Shown one piece after another: positions 17,363 to 25,460 of a stretch of DNA of 64,000 bases. Within the stretch, counting starts at the first letter, position 1. Each line of letters begins with the position of its first letter. The notes under the pieces are model-generated. The model was given only the letters and a program-made list of their open reading frames with translations, was not told where the DNA came from and did not search any database. The position numbers and the translations under genes were made by a program. Origin of the DNA: Bacillaceae bacterium OF18-1A. Lineage in GTDB: Bacteria > Bacillota > Bacilli > Bacillales > Bacillaceae_G. The DNA lies in assembly GCA_027694045.1 (NCBI GenBank), contig JAQEWB010000005.1:62001-126000 (forward strand), read 5' to 3'.

Positions 17363-18256
17363 TTATCCCTCAAAGAAGTAACTTTCTGCTAATTCACGGA
17401 CAGTCATTTGTTCTGTTTCATCATTTAATTTTGCAATAATGCTTCGCTCGATAGCGCGCATAACTGGAATATATACGCCTAAATCACATGCATCGATAAT
17501 ACCGCGGATACTTGCTGCTTCTTCACTTACACGTCCGTCACGAGCTAAAGGCATAAGATCACTTGCAAATGCAACGAATTTTTCAATTGTTGCAACATCA
17601 TTTAATTTTGATTCAGACAGCAATAATTCTTTTAATGTATCACCTTGAATGTAAGGAACTTCAATAATAACGAAACGGTTTTTTAATGCTTCGTTTAGTT
17701 CACTTGTTCCAACATAGCCTTCATTGATCGCAGCAATTACGCGATACTCGTCATCACCGTATACAACTTCTTGTGTAAATGGGTTTGTAATCATTTTACG
17801 GTAATCTAGTGCACCGTGAAGTAGTGGTAACGTTTCAGGTTTTGCCATATTGATTTCATCAATATATAGGAAATGACCGTTCTTCATTGCTTTCATAAGA
17901 GGGCCGTTAACGAACGTTACTTCAGATGCGCCATCTTTCGTTTGTAATGTGTTGTATCCTAAAATACCTTCTACGTCTAAGTCGACAGAGCAGTTAATGC
18001 TATGCATGGGCTTTTGGAATAAAGAAGAAAGAGTTTCCGCTAGTACCGTTTTACCACTACCAGTCGGTCCTTTTAATAGAATGTTTTTACCAAGTAAAAG
18101 TGCTGTAATAGCATCTTCGATAATGCTATTATCAGATGCTTTATATATTTTTGTACCGATTAAATGTGCATTTTCACCAGCTTCTTGTTTATTCTTTTCG
18201 TGAATTGTTGAAAGCTGCTGTTTTAAATCAGCATGTATATGAAATTGTTCTAACAT
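17363..18256 (-). CDS. MoxR-type AAA+ ATPase (CbbQ/NorQ/CobS-like)
   Basis: 297 residues from ATG 18256. The open frame runs 69 codons further up, but that stretch overlaps the cls terminator, reads like noise, and has no ribosome site; GGTGGG precedes 18256. Walker A GPTGSGKTVLAETL, Walker B LYIDEINMA, sensor NEGYVGTSELNEALKNRF. It acts with the VWA protein encoded 3 bp downstream as a putative co-chaperone or metal-insertion motor. Substrate unknown. Confidence 0.88.
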   Translation of the reverse strand: MLEQFHIHADLKQQLSTIHEKNKQEAGENAHLIGTKIYKASDNSIIEDAITALLLGKNILLKGPTGSGKTVLAETLSSLFQKPMHSINCSVDLDVEGILGYNTLQTKDGASEVTFVNGPLMKAMKNGHFLYIDEINMAKPETLPLLHGALDYRKMITNPFTQEVVYGDDEYRVIAAINEGYVGTSELNEALKNRFVIIEVPYIQGDTLKELLLSESKLNDVATIEKFVAFASDLMPLARDGRVSEEAASIRGIIDACDLGVYIPVMRAIERSIIAKLNDETEQMTVRELAESYFFEG

Positions 18257-18353
18257 GTATTTCCCACCTAACATTATTTTCATAAAGCAATACATCTTAT
18301 GATAACGTGTTTTAATATGGTATGCAAAGAAAAGGGAGAAAGATAAATAGAAA

Positions 18354-18389
18354 AGAAAAAAGCAATCAATATGAAATTGACTGCTTATA
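18354..18389 (-). terminator. Terminator of cls
   Basis: Minus strand AGCAGTCAAT / ATTGATTGCT with one wobble, then a T-rich run; the stem begins at the stop codon. Confidence 0.7.
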
Positions 18390-19914
18390 GTAAAGGAGAA
18401 ATGAGTCGCATGAAAGACTCTAATATTCTTTTTTTGATACTTCTCTTTTGGAACGAATTCCATTTAATTTCAGTGGAATGTTTAAAGTCATCTTCAAAAT
18501 CACGTTTAATGTCGTGAACCGTTTCGGATTCATAAAGTACACTAATAATTTCATAATTTAATTCGAAGCTACGTACATCCATATTTGCTGTTCCGATGGT
18601 TGCGATTTTATCATCAACGATTACAATTTTTGCGTGCATAAAACCATCTTTATAACTGTAAATAGAAGCGCCGGCTTTTAGAAGTGGAGTGAAATAGGAT
18701 TGAGATGCTTGATCGCTAATAATACTATCACTTTTTCCTGGATATAAAATACGCACATCTATGCCCGATACTGCACTTAAACGTAATAACGTTAAAGTTT
18801 CCTGGTCTGGAATAAAGTATGGTGTAGCAATCCAAATAGATTTTTTTGCAGAAGCTATAATAGCTAGTAATGTATTACGAATACTTTTATCATCTGAGCT
18901 AGGTCCGCTTGCTACAATTTGAACAGCACCTTCTGCATTCGAAATTTCTTTACCTGGGAAGTACTGTTTATTCATAAATTGATCCCACGAGTAAGTATTC
19001 AATCCACTAGAGGCATAGAGCCAGTCCTCTAGAAAGATTGCTTGTAATTTATACAATGCTTTTCCTTCTATTTTTAAATGACTATCACGCCAAACAGGGA
19101 ATTTTTTTGAACGGCCGAGGTATTCATCGCCAACGTTGAGTCCCCCAGTAAAGCCAACTTCTCCATCTACAATAACGATTTTTCGATGGTTCCGATAATT
19201 GACTGTTTCAAGTAACCAAGCTGAAAAAATAGGATCAAATTCTACAATTTCGATTCCAGCTTCTTTCATAGGTTGTAAAAAACGTCTTCTTAACGTATTA
19301 CTTCCGAGTCCATCATAAAGGAAACGTACAATAACACCAGATTCCGCCTTTTTAATTAAAGCATCTCGAACTTTCGTACCGATCTCATCAGACTTATAAA
19401 TATAGTACTGAATATGTATATGGTGCTTTGCATTCTCGATTGCTTGTAAAATTTCTGAAAATGTTTGATCTCCGTTTGTTAAAAGCTTTGTAGTAGTTCT
19501 ATCTGCGGCAGGTCCGCCGCCAAATTTTTGTATGACTTCAGTTAAATGTACAGAGCTCTCACTTAATGGAGCTGTGAGTAATAGTTCTAGTCGTCTTCCT
19601 TCTAAAATTTCACGGAACAATTTTCTTTGTTCTTCTGAACGATGTAAATGTTTTTTTCGTCTCCAGCGGCTACGGCCGAACAGGGAGTATAAAAGCACAC
19701 CTACAAAAGGAAGAAGTGCTAATACTAAAAACCACGCTAATGTACTTTGTGGGGATCGATTTTCTATAAAAATAACGAATGAAATTCCTACGATTGTAAT
19801 GGACCATAGGACACCGACAAATGTATATAACGAAATAACCGATGTATTTAATAGGAGAAGAACGATAGATACAATTGTAAAGATTAATAATAATTGAACG
19901 ATAGGTTTTTTCAT
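18385..19914 (-). CDS. cls: Cardiolipin synthase
   Basis: 509 residues. Two N-terminal membrane helices, then two phospholipase-D domains with HKD motifs: HRKIVIVDGEVGFTGG (~240) and HAKIVIVDDKIATIGTANMD (~420). It joins two phosphatidylglycerols into cardiolipin plus glycerol at the membrane. Length matches bacterial Cls (~480-510). It is transcribed toward the MoxR/VWA pair but ended by its own hairpin. The ribosome site (GAGGAA) is rather far, 12 bases, from the ATG. The B. cereus group has several cls paralogs; which one this is cannot be told. Confidence 0.92.
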   Translation of the reverse strand: MKKPIVQLLLIFTIVSIVLLLLNTSVISLYTFVGVLWSITIVGISFVIFIENRSPQSTLAWFLVLALLPFVGVLLYSLFGRSRWRRKKHLHRSEEQRKLFREILEGRRLELLLTAPLSESSVHLTEVIQKFGGGPAADRTTTKLLTNGDQTFSEILQAIENAKHHIHIQYYIYKSDEIGTKVRDALIKKAESGVIVRFLYDGLGSNTLRRRFLQPMKEAGIEIVEFDPIFSAWLLETVNYRNHRKIVIVDGEVGFTGGLNVGDEYLGRSKKFPVWRDSHLKIEGKALYKLQAIFLEDWLYASSGLNTYSWDQFMNKQYFPGKEISNAEGAVQIVASGPSSDDKSIRNTLLAIIASAKKSIWIATPYFIPDQETLTLLRLSAVSGIDVRILYPGKSDSIISDQASQSYFTPLLKAGASIYSYKDGFMHAKIVIVDDKIATIGTANMDVRSFELNYEIISVLYESETVHDIKRDFEDDFKHSTEIKWNSFQKRSIKKRILESFMRLISPLL

Positions 19915-20070
19915 GTTTATAAAATTCCTCTAATCTTTCTTAAATATAACCTTCTTATATAGAAGGAGATAATCTGACATCTTTATTATAAAGTGTTTTG
20001 TTTTTTTTACAAAATATAGACATTTATCCTATACTTTCCGCATTTGTCCTACATACAGTATAGTATTACG

Positions 20071-20127
20071 TTTTTCTCCCGCTATTTGTGGGCAGAAAAA
20101 TCCCTACTGATTAAAGTTTCACTTTAT
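20071..20127 (+). repeat. bcr1 relict joined head-to-tail to a full copy
   Basis: CTCCCGCTATTTGTGGGCAG at the left and TTAAAGTTTCACTTTAT at the right are the two ends of bcr1, with the centre lost. Its right TTTAT is the left TTTAT of the next copy. Confidence 0.7.
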
Positions 20128-20279
20128 CTCGCGTTAACGGGCAGTAAAACTCCCACCTCAAAATTCGGCTCGAGCAAAGAAGTTAGGTGGGAGACCAACT
20201 GCCCGTAAACGTCCGATTGGTTCAACTAATACTCAGTGTGGGAGGAACAAAACCCCCACTGAGTATAGTTTCACTTTAT
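20123..20279 (+). repeat. bcr1 element, full length (157 bp)
   Basis: Bounded by TTTAT at 20123-20127 and 20275-20279. Internal inverted segments (CTCCCACCT... AGGTGGGAG; CCCCCACTGAGTAT) would fold into a structured RNA. Closely matches the copies at 42353-42510 and 59080-59238. I identify it as bcr1 from memory of the B. cereus group repeat; the TTTAT direct repeats fit its known target duplication. Confidence 0.85.
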
Positions 20280-20356
20280 TATACAGGTTATCAACAAAAT
20301 CCGTACATTCATACAATACCTGTTAAAATGAGCAAATTGAAAAGGAGAGGGGAATA

Positions 20357-20650
20357 ATGAATTATATAGAAAATAACGGAGTGTATGATCGCAATCATCA
20401 TGGAGGACATCATAATCACGGCGGACATAATCATTATGGTGGACACAATCATTATAACCACCATCATCATCATGGTGGTGGTTGGGGCGGTGGGTTTTTC
20501 CCAGGAAGTTTTGCAGGAGGCGTATTAGGGGGACTTACGGTCGGTGCATTAACAGGTGTAGCAAGTGGAGGGTATTATCCTGCTCCTTATCCGGTAACGT
20601 ATCCAACACCATACCCAGTTTATCAGCAAACACCGTATCCATATTATTAA
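20357..20650 (+). CDS. Small His/Gly-rich protein of unknown function
   Basis: 97 residues in three zones: residues ~14-43 are His/Gly/Asn-rich with repeated HGGHNHYGG-type units and a run of five His. Residues ~44-70 are Gly-rich and mildly hydrophobic (GGVLGGLTVGALTGVASGG). The tail is Pro/Tyr-rich (YPAPYPVTYPTPYPVYQQ). There is no signal peptide. Metal binding (Ni, Zn, Cu) by the His zone is plausible, and Pro/Tyr-Gly tails occur in spore-coat and exosporium-type proteins, but neither role is shown. AGGAGAGGGG precedes ATG. A single gene between a bcr1 copy and a 52-bp palindromic terminator. Confidence 0.75.
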   Translation: MNYIENNGVYDRNHHGGHHNHGGHNHYGGHNHYNHHHHHGGGWGGGFFPGSFAGGVLGGLTVGALTGVASGGYYPAPYPVTYPTPYPVYQQTPYPYY

Positions 20651-20692
20651 ACTAAAAAAAGAGGCTAGCCTCTTTTTTTAGTTTAATAATAT
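20641..20692. terminator. 52-bp perfect palindrome acting as terminator
   Basis: Two 26-bp arms meet at GAGGCT|AGCCTC and include the stop codon of the His-rich gene. A7 and T7 tracts lie inside the stem, so it can terminate in both directions. Confidence 0.85.
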
Positions 20693-20917
20693 TTATTTAT
20701 AAAATATTTCCAAAATGAAGGTGAAAATATGTTAATATTTCGTTATTGCAATTCAAAAGTATATATGTCGATTTGAATTTTAAAATTGTTATGCGCGAAT
20801 AATTGTATAGTATGCTGGCTTGCTATTTGTGGGAGCCTCACTACGCTGTGTCTGTTAAAGGGTTTAAATTAGTAGGAAACAGGAATTGCATAGAGTGAGT
20901 TAAAGGAATGCGGTATA
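20693..20917. other. Intergenic stretch without a supported gene
   Basis: AT-rich. GCTATTTGTGGGAG at 20822-20835 matches the left end of bcr1 over 14 bases and may be a scar. No open frame with a good ribosome site. Confidence 0.35.
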
Positions 20918-20919
20918 AT

Positions 20920-20988
20920 AAGGCAATATAATGAGTGGAATAAAAAGCTACTACTTATAATTGAAAACGGTATTATATTGCTTTTTAT
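20920..20988 (+). terminator. Terminator-like hairpin with long loop upstream of the GGDEF-EAL gene
   Basis: GCAATATAAT (20923-20932) pairs with ATTATATTGC (20972-20981), followed by TTTTTATTA. The arms extend to 13 bp with one wobble; the loop is ~39 nt. It ends ~145 bp before the start codon, so it could close an upstream small transcript or attenuate the gene. Confidence 0.45.
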
Positions 20989-21130
20989 TACAAATAATAT
21001 TATGTTATTTTAATCGGCATATTTCAAAACGTGATTACGTAAAGTGCTATTGTTAGGAAATGAAATGTCTCTATTTCTATGAAAAGAAACAAGTATGTTT
21101 TAGTCAGATAGGAAGCAAGGAGAGATGCGC

Positions 21131-22837
21131 ATGCTAGAACAAAGAGATCATGCATTGTATGACTCTTCATTGCAAGATTTAAAGTTAGCATTAGATGAGT
21201 CTTCAATTGTTGCAATTACAGACCGAAAAGGTCTTATTACATATGTAAATGATAAGTTTTGTGAAATCTCCAAATATAGAAGAGAAGAGTTACTCGGAAA
21301 AGATCATCGTATTTTAAATTCAGGGTATCATCCGAAAACGTTTTTTCAACATTTATGGAAGCGAATTTTGAATGGAAAAGTATGGACAGGTGAAATTCGA
21401 AATCGAGCAAAAGATGGTACATATTATTGGGTTAAAACAACAATTGTTCCATTTCTAAATGAAAAAGGAGAGCCGTATCAATTTATTGCGATCCGAAATG
21501 ATATTAGTAGTAGAAAAGAAGCGGAGCAGAGATTGCGGCTAAGTGAAAGTCGTTATAGAGAACTTGCATATCATGATGCTTTAACTAGTTTACCGAATCG
21601 TTTACAGTTAATAACGACTGTTAATGGGCTGATTGCCAAGAAACAAGAATTTGGCATGATTTATTTTGATTTGGATCGTTTTAAATTAGTAAATGATACG
21701 TTGGGTCATATGATAGGAGATTTACTTTTAAGTGAAGTCGCTTCACGGTTGCATTATGTGTTAGGAGAGAAAGATGTTCTAGCTCGACTAGGCGGTGATG
21801 AATTTGTGCTGTTAACAAAAAATCATAAACAAGATGAGATGAGGCAGTTAGCGACATCTGTGTTGTCATGTTTTCAGGCACCCTTTATGCTTGAAGGTCA
21901 TGAAGTATATATTTCAGCTAGTCTAGGTCTTTGCTCATATCCGCAAGACGGACAAGATATGGAAACTTTATTAAAAAATTCAGATTTAGCCATGTATAGT
22001 GCGAAAGAACAGGGGAGAAACGCTGCGTGTTTCTTTACAGATGAGTTACGTGCGAAAATAAACCGTAGAATGAAGATTGAATTTGCTTTGCAAAAGGCAA
22101 TTCGAGATGAAGAGTTAGACGTAGCATTACAGCCTGTTATTGATTTGAAAACGAAGAGATATATTGGTATTGAAGCGTTAGTACGTTGTGCGACAGAAGA
22201 AGGACCTATTTCACCAAGTGAATTTATTCCTGTAGCTGAAGAGAGTGGGCTTATTATAAAATTAGGGGATTGGGTGCTAGAAAAATCATGCCGATTGTTT
22301 AAAACATTGCCTGAGTACGAAGAGGGATTAAGGCTATCTGTAAATTTATCGATACAGCAATTAATGCAAAAACGCTTTATTTTATCTGTACGTAGTATTT
22401 TAAGAAGAACTGGTTTTCCTCCTCACCGTTTAATTTTAGAAATAACGGAAAGTATTGCCGTTCGCCATTTTGATTATATTATCGCTACATTACAAGAATT
22501 AAGAAGTATGGGCATTTTAATTGCTTTAGATGATTTTGGAACAGGTTATTCCTCCTTATATTATTTAAAACAACTGCCATTAGATATCGTGAAAATTGAT
22601 CGTAATTTCATTCGTGAATTTCATTATGATTACGCACAACCAGAGCGGACAATTGTAAAATCTGTTATTGAAATCGCCCATAGTTTAAATTTAGCAGTAG
22701 TTGCTGAAGGAGTAGAAACAGTAGAACAAGAAAGTTTATTACAATCCATGGGCTGTGATTATGTACAAGGATTTTATTATGCGAAACCTTTATCTGTAGG
22801 AGAGTTAAAAGAAAAGTTAATTACAGATTTTCAATAG
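21131..22837 (+). CDS. PAS-GGDEF-EAL cyclic-di-GMP signalling protein
   Basis: 568 residues, no membrane segment, so cytoplasmic. PAS domain ~18-130 ([15 protein letters not shown]), GGDEF domain ~150-310 with intact GGDEF at 221-225, EAL domain ~325-565 with EALVR at 348-352. Other EAL residues are kept: [22 protein letters not shown] and AEGVET. The product-inhibition RxxD before GGDEF is absent (GEKD). All catalytic motifs are present, so it may make or degrade c-di-GMP. Many such fusions act mainly as phosphodiesterases with GTP-bound GGDEF as a switch. Start 21131, because AAGGAG is only 2 bases from the ATG at 21125. Single gene. Confidence 0.92.
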   Translation: MLEQRDHALYDSSLQDLKLALDESSIVAITDRKGLITYVNDKFCEISKYRREELLGKDHRILNSGYHPKTFFQHLWKRILNGKVWTGEIRNRAKDGTYYWVKTTIVPFLNEKGEPYQFIAIRNDISSRKEAEQRLRLSESRYRELAYHDALTSLPNRLQLITTVNGLIAKKQEFGMIYFDLDRFKLVNDTLGHMIGDLLLSEVASRLHYVLGEKDVLARLGGDEFVLLTKNHKQDEMRQLATSVLSCFQAPFMLEGHEVYISASLGLCSYPQDGQDMETLLKNSDLAMYSAKEQGRNAACFFTDELRAKINRRMKIEFALQKAIRDEELDVALQPVIDLKTKRYIGIEALVRCATEEGPISPSEFIPVAEESGLIIKLGDWVLEKSCRLFKTLPEYEEGLRLSVNLSIQQLMQKRFILSVRSILRRTGFPPHRLILEITESIAVRHFDYIIATLQELRSMGILIALDDFGTGYSSLYYLKQLPLDIVKIDRNFIREFHYDYAQPERTIVKSVIEIAHSLNLAVVAEGVETVEQESLLQSMGCDYVQGFYYAKPLSVGELKEKLITDFQ

Positions 22838-22868
22838 AAAAGAGAAGCTAAAAGCTTCTCTTTTTTTA
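22838..22868. terminator. Bidirectional terminator between the EAL gene and the APC permease
   Basis: AAAAGAGAAGCT / AGCTTCTCTTTT. Confidence 0.88.
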
Positions 22869-24263
22869 ATTCGTTTTTTGTGAGTTTTTCATTAATATTG
22901 GATAAAGAACAAGACCTAATATAAATAATCCAATTCCTAGGAAGAACGTTTTTAAATCAGCAGTACCTGTTTTGATAACCCAAATGGAGTATACAAATGC
23001 TAATGTAGTAATGATTCCGTCTTTTACTCGAGAGCCTGGCATTATATCATATGTTTCTCCTGTAATAACTAATTTGAATTGGTACAAGGTAGAAACAAGA
23101 TAGGGGATTAAATATGCTAATGTCGCTACAACGATAGCGAAATTATATGCTTCGGAAACAGTACCAGAAATCGTTGAAAATAAGAAAATTTGTGTCATCA
23201 CATTTGTGATAAATAATGATTTCGAAGGACTCCCTTTTTTATTTGTTTTCGCGAAAAGTTTAGGGAAAAGTCCATTTTTTGCTGCTTGATAAGGTACTTC
23301 TGAACTCACGACAATCCAGCCAACAGTTGATCCAAATAAAGATACAAGTGCTAGTAAAGCCATGACATATGCGCCTTTGTTACCAATTGCTAAATTTAAT
23401 GCGTCTACTAATGGTTTTTGAGATTCTTTTAAAGCATCTTGTGGAAGAGCTCCCATTGTAAGTAAAGTAATTGCCATGTAAATAAGAAGGGCGATAATTA
23501 AGCCGAAAATTGTAGCTTTCTTTACATCCCGTTGAGATTTAGCACGATTAGAAAGCATTACAGCAGATTCAATACCGATAAACGCCCAAAGTGTTGCAAT
23601 AGCAGCTGAATTGATTTGTCCGCCTAATGGGATTGATTGTCCAGCTTCATTCATAAATGTTTGGCCGTCTCCAAAGTTAGAGGCATTGAAAATGAATAAC
23701 GTGATTACAATAAACATTGTAAATCCGATAATTTTTGCAATGGTAGCAAGCAGATTCATATTGCCGGCTCTATCAATATTTTGAGAAAGAATGTATTGAA
23801 TTCCCCATAGCATAAGGCTACATACGAGGAAAGTTAATCCTTTTCCAATTTCTATTGAAAATCCATTTATTGAAAAGAGAACTTGCTTACTTTGTAAAAC
23901 GGGAAAGAATGTTGATAAATATCCAGCAAAAGAAATAATAACAGATGCCGTTGCAGCCCAGTTAGCAGCCCAATAGCCCCATGCCATACTATAACCAGCT
24001 ACTTTACCTGCTTTTTTTGAAGAAAACATTGCTTGAGCGTAACTTTGTGGCCCTGCTTTTAATTCTGGTTTCCGAATTGCTAAATTACCGAATACGAGTG
24101 CAATCATAAATACACCAAGACCTGTAATACTCCATGCGAGTGTAGAACCCATTGGCCCTGATACTTGTGCTAAATTTGCTGGGAGCATGAATACGCCGCC
24201 ACCAACCATATTTCCGATAACAAAAGCTGTTAAAATCCATAATCCCCATTTTTTCGTTTCCAT
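22866..24263 (-). CDS. APC-superfamily amino-acid permease or antiporter, probably histidine-linked
   Basis: 465 residues, ~12 membrane helices. The first helix carries GNMVGGGVFMLPANLA, the substrate-binding glycine motif of the APC superfamily. AFIGIESAVMLSNRAKSQRDVKKAT is the conserved helix 6-loop block of basic amino-acid/polyamine antiporters (ArcD/LysP-like APA group). Sequence alone would suggest arginine, lysine or ornithine. The leader upstream, however, encodes a peptide with four consecutive His codons and an attenuator, so I infer control by charged tRNA-His and possibly histidine as substrate. AAAGGAG 9 bases before ATG. Confidence 0.88.
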   Translation of the reverse strand: METKKWGLWILTAFVIGNMVGGGVFMLPANLAQVSGPMGSTLAWSITGLGVFMIALVFGNLAIRKPELKAGPQSYAQAMFSSKKAGKVAGYSMAWGYWAANWAATASVIISFAGYLSTFFPVLQSKQVLFSINGFSIEIGKGLTFLVCSLMLWGIQYILSQNIDRAGNMNLLATIAKIIGFTMFIVITLFIFNASNFGDGQTFMNEAGQSIPLGGQINSAAIATLWAFIGIESAVMLSNRAKSQRDVKKATIFGLIIALLIYMAITLLTMGALPQDALKESQKPLVDALNLAIGNKGAYVMALLALVSLFGSTVGWIVVSSEVPYQAAKNGLFPKLFAKTNKKGSPSKSLFITNVMTQIFLFSTISGTVSEAYNFAIVVATLAYLIPYLVSTLYQFKLVITGETYDIMPGSRVKDGIITTLAFVYSIWVIKTGTADLKTFFLGIGLFILGLVLYPILMKNSQKTN

Positions 24264-24324
24264 TTTTGTTAACTCCTTTGTAGTAAGTTTTGCTTAAACA
24301 TCATTTTTTACTAGCTTTTTGGCA

Positions 24325-24437
24325 ATAAAAAAAGAGCCATGTAGATAAAAAATACCTACATGGCTCTTTGCCAAAGCGTAGGTACAACGGGAATAACCCT
24401 TGTACCTACGCGTAATTTTTCCGCTAGGTTTCAAGGG
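24325..24437 (-). promoter_or_regulatory. Attenuator with mutually exclusive hairpins and terminator, upstream of the APC permease
   Basis: Read on the minus strand after the leader-peptide stop, five segments follow. Segment 1 is 24437-24422 (CCCTTGAAACCTAGCG). Segment 2 is 24412-24397 (CGCGTAGGTACAAGGG). Segment 3 is 24387-24376 (TTGTACCTACGC). Segment 4 is 24369-24353. Segment 5 is 24344-24331. 1 pairs with 2 (14 bp with small bulges), 2 with 3 (12 bp perfect), 3 with 4 (TACCTAC/GTAGGTA, 7 bp plus inner pairs), and 4 with 5 (14 bp perfect, then a T-run = terminator). Each segment overlaps the next pairing, the hallmark of ribosome-mediated attenuation. Confidence 0.8.
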
Positions 24438-24497
24438 TTAAGTATGATGATGATGTTTTTGTGCAAATGTAACTACAGTTGTTGTATAAGTAAGCAT
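24438..24497 (-). CDS. Leader peptide with four consecutive His codons
   Basis: Nineteen codons: MLTYTTTVVTFAQKHHHHT, stop TAA. The four His codons (all CAT, 24455-24444) are followed by one Thr codon and the stop, and pairing segment 1 starts at the next base. GGGAG lies 9 bases before the ATG. It closely mirrors the arrangement of the enterobacterial his leader peptide (FKHHHHHHH), although this is a Firmicute and the gene behind is a transporter. Expected role: ribosome position on the His codons decides which hairpins form. It has no function as a mature peptide that I can infer. Confidence 0.8.
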   Translation of the reverse strand: MLTYTTTVVTFAQKHHHHT

Positions 24498-24533
24498 AGT
24501 TCTTTGCTCCCTTTCTCCTCTGATTTTGAAGTT

Positions 24534-24562
24534 AGTATACTACATGTTTTTTTGAATGAAAA
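24534..24562 (-). promoter_or_regulatory. Promoter of the His-leader/APC permease transcript
   Basis: Minus strand TTTTCA, 17-bp spacer, TATACT. The leader peptide ATG is ~37 bp beyond the -10. Confidence 0.6.
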
Positions 24563-24648
24563 GAAAAATATGAAAAAATTTATAAAAATACGTTTTATAG
24601 ACTAAATATTTACCTATATTTTTCTTGTACTGGAAAATAAGTGAGAGA

Positions 24649-24676
24649 TTGGCAGAAGTATATAGCATGGTATAAT
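24649..24676 (+). promoter_or_regulatory. Promoter of treR
   Basis: TTGGCA, 16-bp spacer, TATAAT. Confidence 0.6.
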
Positions 24677-24713
24677 ACATATAGAATTAGAAGGTGACAA
24701 GGGGCTATTGTAG

Positions 24714-25424
24714 ATGATGAGTAAGTATGAACAAATTTATACAGAAATCAGTAAGTCTATTGATAATAAAGAATTAAAAGAAGGATGCAAAATTCCTTCA
24801 GAAACAGAATTAATGAAACAGTATGAGGCAAGTCGAGGCACTGTAAGAAAAGCAGTAGATTTATTACAAGAACGTGGATATGTTCAAAAGATACACGGAA
24901 AAGGTGTTTTTGTATTAAAGCGAAAAAACATCGAGTTTAACTTTGGTGGTATCGTAAGTTTTCAAGAAGAAAATGAACGTTTAGGACGTCATTGTGTTAC
25001 AGAAGTTGTGGAAATGGAAAAAGTAAAAGCAACTAAAGAAGTTGCAAAGCTATTAAACGTAAAAGAAAAAACAGAAATCGACCATATTAAACGTGTACGA
25101 AATATCGATGGAGAAAAAGTAATTTTAGACATAAACCATTTTGTATCTGAATATATTCCAGGATTAACGAGAGAAATTGCAACTCAATCGATTTATAAAT
25201 ACATCGAGAAAGAATTAGGGTTACATATTAGTTATTCACAGAGGGTAATCGAAGTACAACTATGTACAGATGATGATCGAAAGTATTTAGATTTAAATGG
25301 AACAGACTATGTTGTTGTTGTAAAAAACTATACGCATTTATACGATGGAAGTCAGTTTGAATATACAGAATCACGCCATCGTTTAGATATTTTTCATTTT
25401 TCGGACGTAGCGCGGAGAAAATAG
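24714..25424 (+). CDS. treR: Trehalose operon repressor (GntR/HutC family)
   Basis: 236 residues. N-terminal GntR winged helix (~1-70: IPSETELMKQYEASRGTVRKAVDLLQERGYVQKIHGKGVFV) and C-terminal UTRA effector domain, which in TreR binds trehalose-6-phosphate. Position directly before the trehalose PTS and hydrolase genes settles the call. It has its own promoter and terminator, and two palindromes in the next promoter are the probable targets. AAGGGG 9 bases before ATG 24714. Here treR comes first, whereas in B. subtilis it is the last gene of treP-treA-treR. Confidence 0.92.
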   Translation: MMSKYEQIYTEISKSIDNKELKEGCKIPSETELMKQYEASRGTVRKAVDLLQERGYVQKIHGKGVFVLKRKNIEFNFGGIVSFQEENERLGRHCVTEVVEMEKVKATKEVAKLLNVKEKTEIDHIKRVRNIDGEKVILDINHFVSEYIPGLTREIATQSIYKYIEKELGLHISYSQRVIEVQLCTDDDRKYLDLNGTDYVVVVKNYTHLYDGSQFEYTESRHRLDIFHFSDVARRK

Positions 25425-25460
25425 AGAGAAGAGACGAAATAACGTTTCTTCTCTTTTTTT
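25425..25460 (+). terminator. Terminator of treR
   Basis: AGAGAAGAGACG / CGTTTCTTCTCT with one wobble, then T7; a bcr1 copy begins inside the T-run. Confidence 0.8.

Noticed and set aside
18257..18463. 69-codon N-terminal extension of the MoxR ATPase frame
   Set aside because: It overlaps the cls terminator and the end of cls, lacks a ribosome site, and its Phe/His/Tyr-rich sequence is not part of the AAA+ family.
20822..20835. Fourteen-base match to the left end of bcr1 near 20.8 kb
   Set aside because: The right end is absent, so I cannot separate a scar from chance; not listed as a repeat.
20700..21130. c-di-GMP (GEMM) riboswitch before the GGDEF-EAL gene
   Set aside because: I do not find the conserved GGTCACGCACAGGGCAAACC-type core; only a long-loop hairpin is seen.
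24264..24600. T-box, lysine riboswitch or SAM riboswitch upstream of the APC permease
   Set aside because: The T-box TGGNACCGCG motif and lysine-riboswitch landmarks are absent; a translated His-codon ORF and a pairing ladder explain the sequence better.
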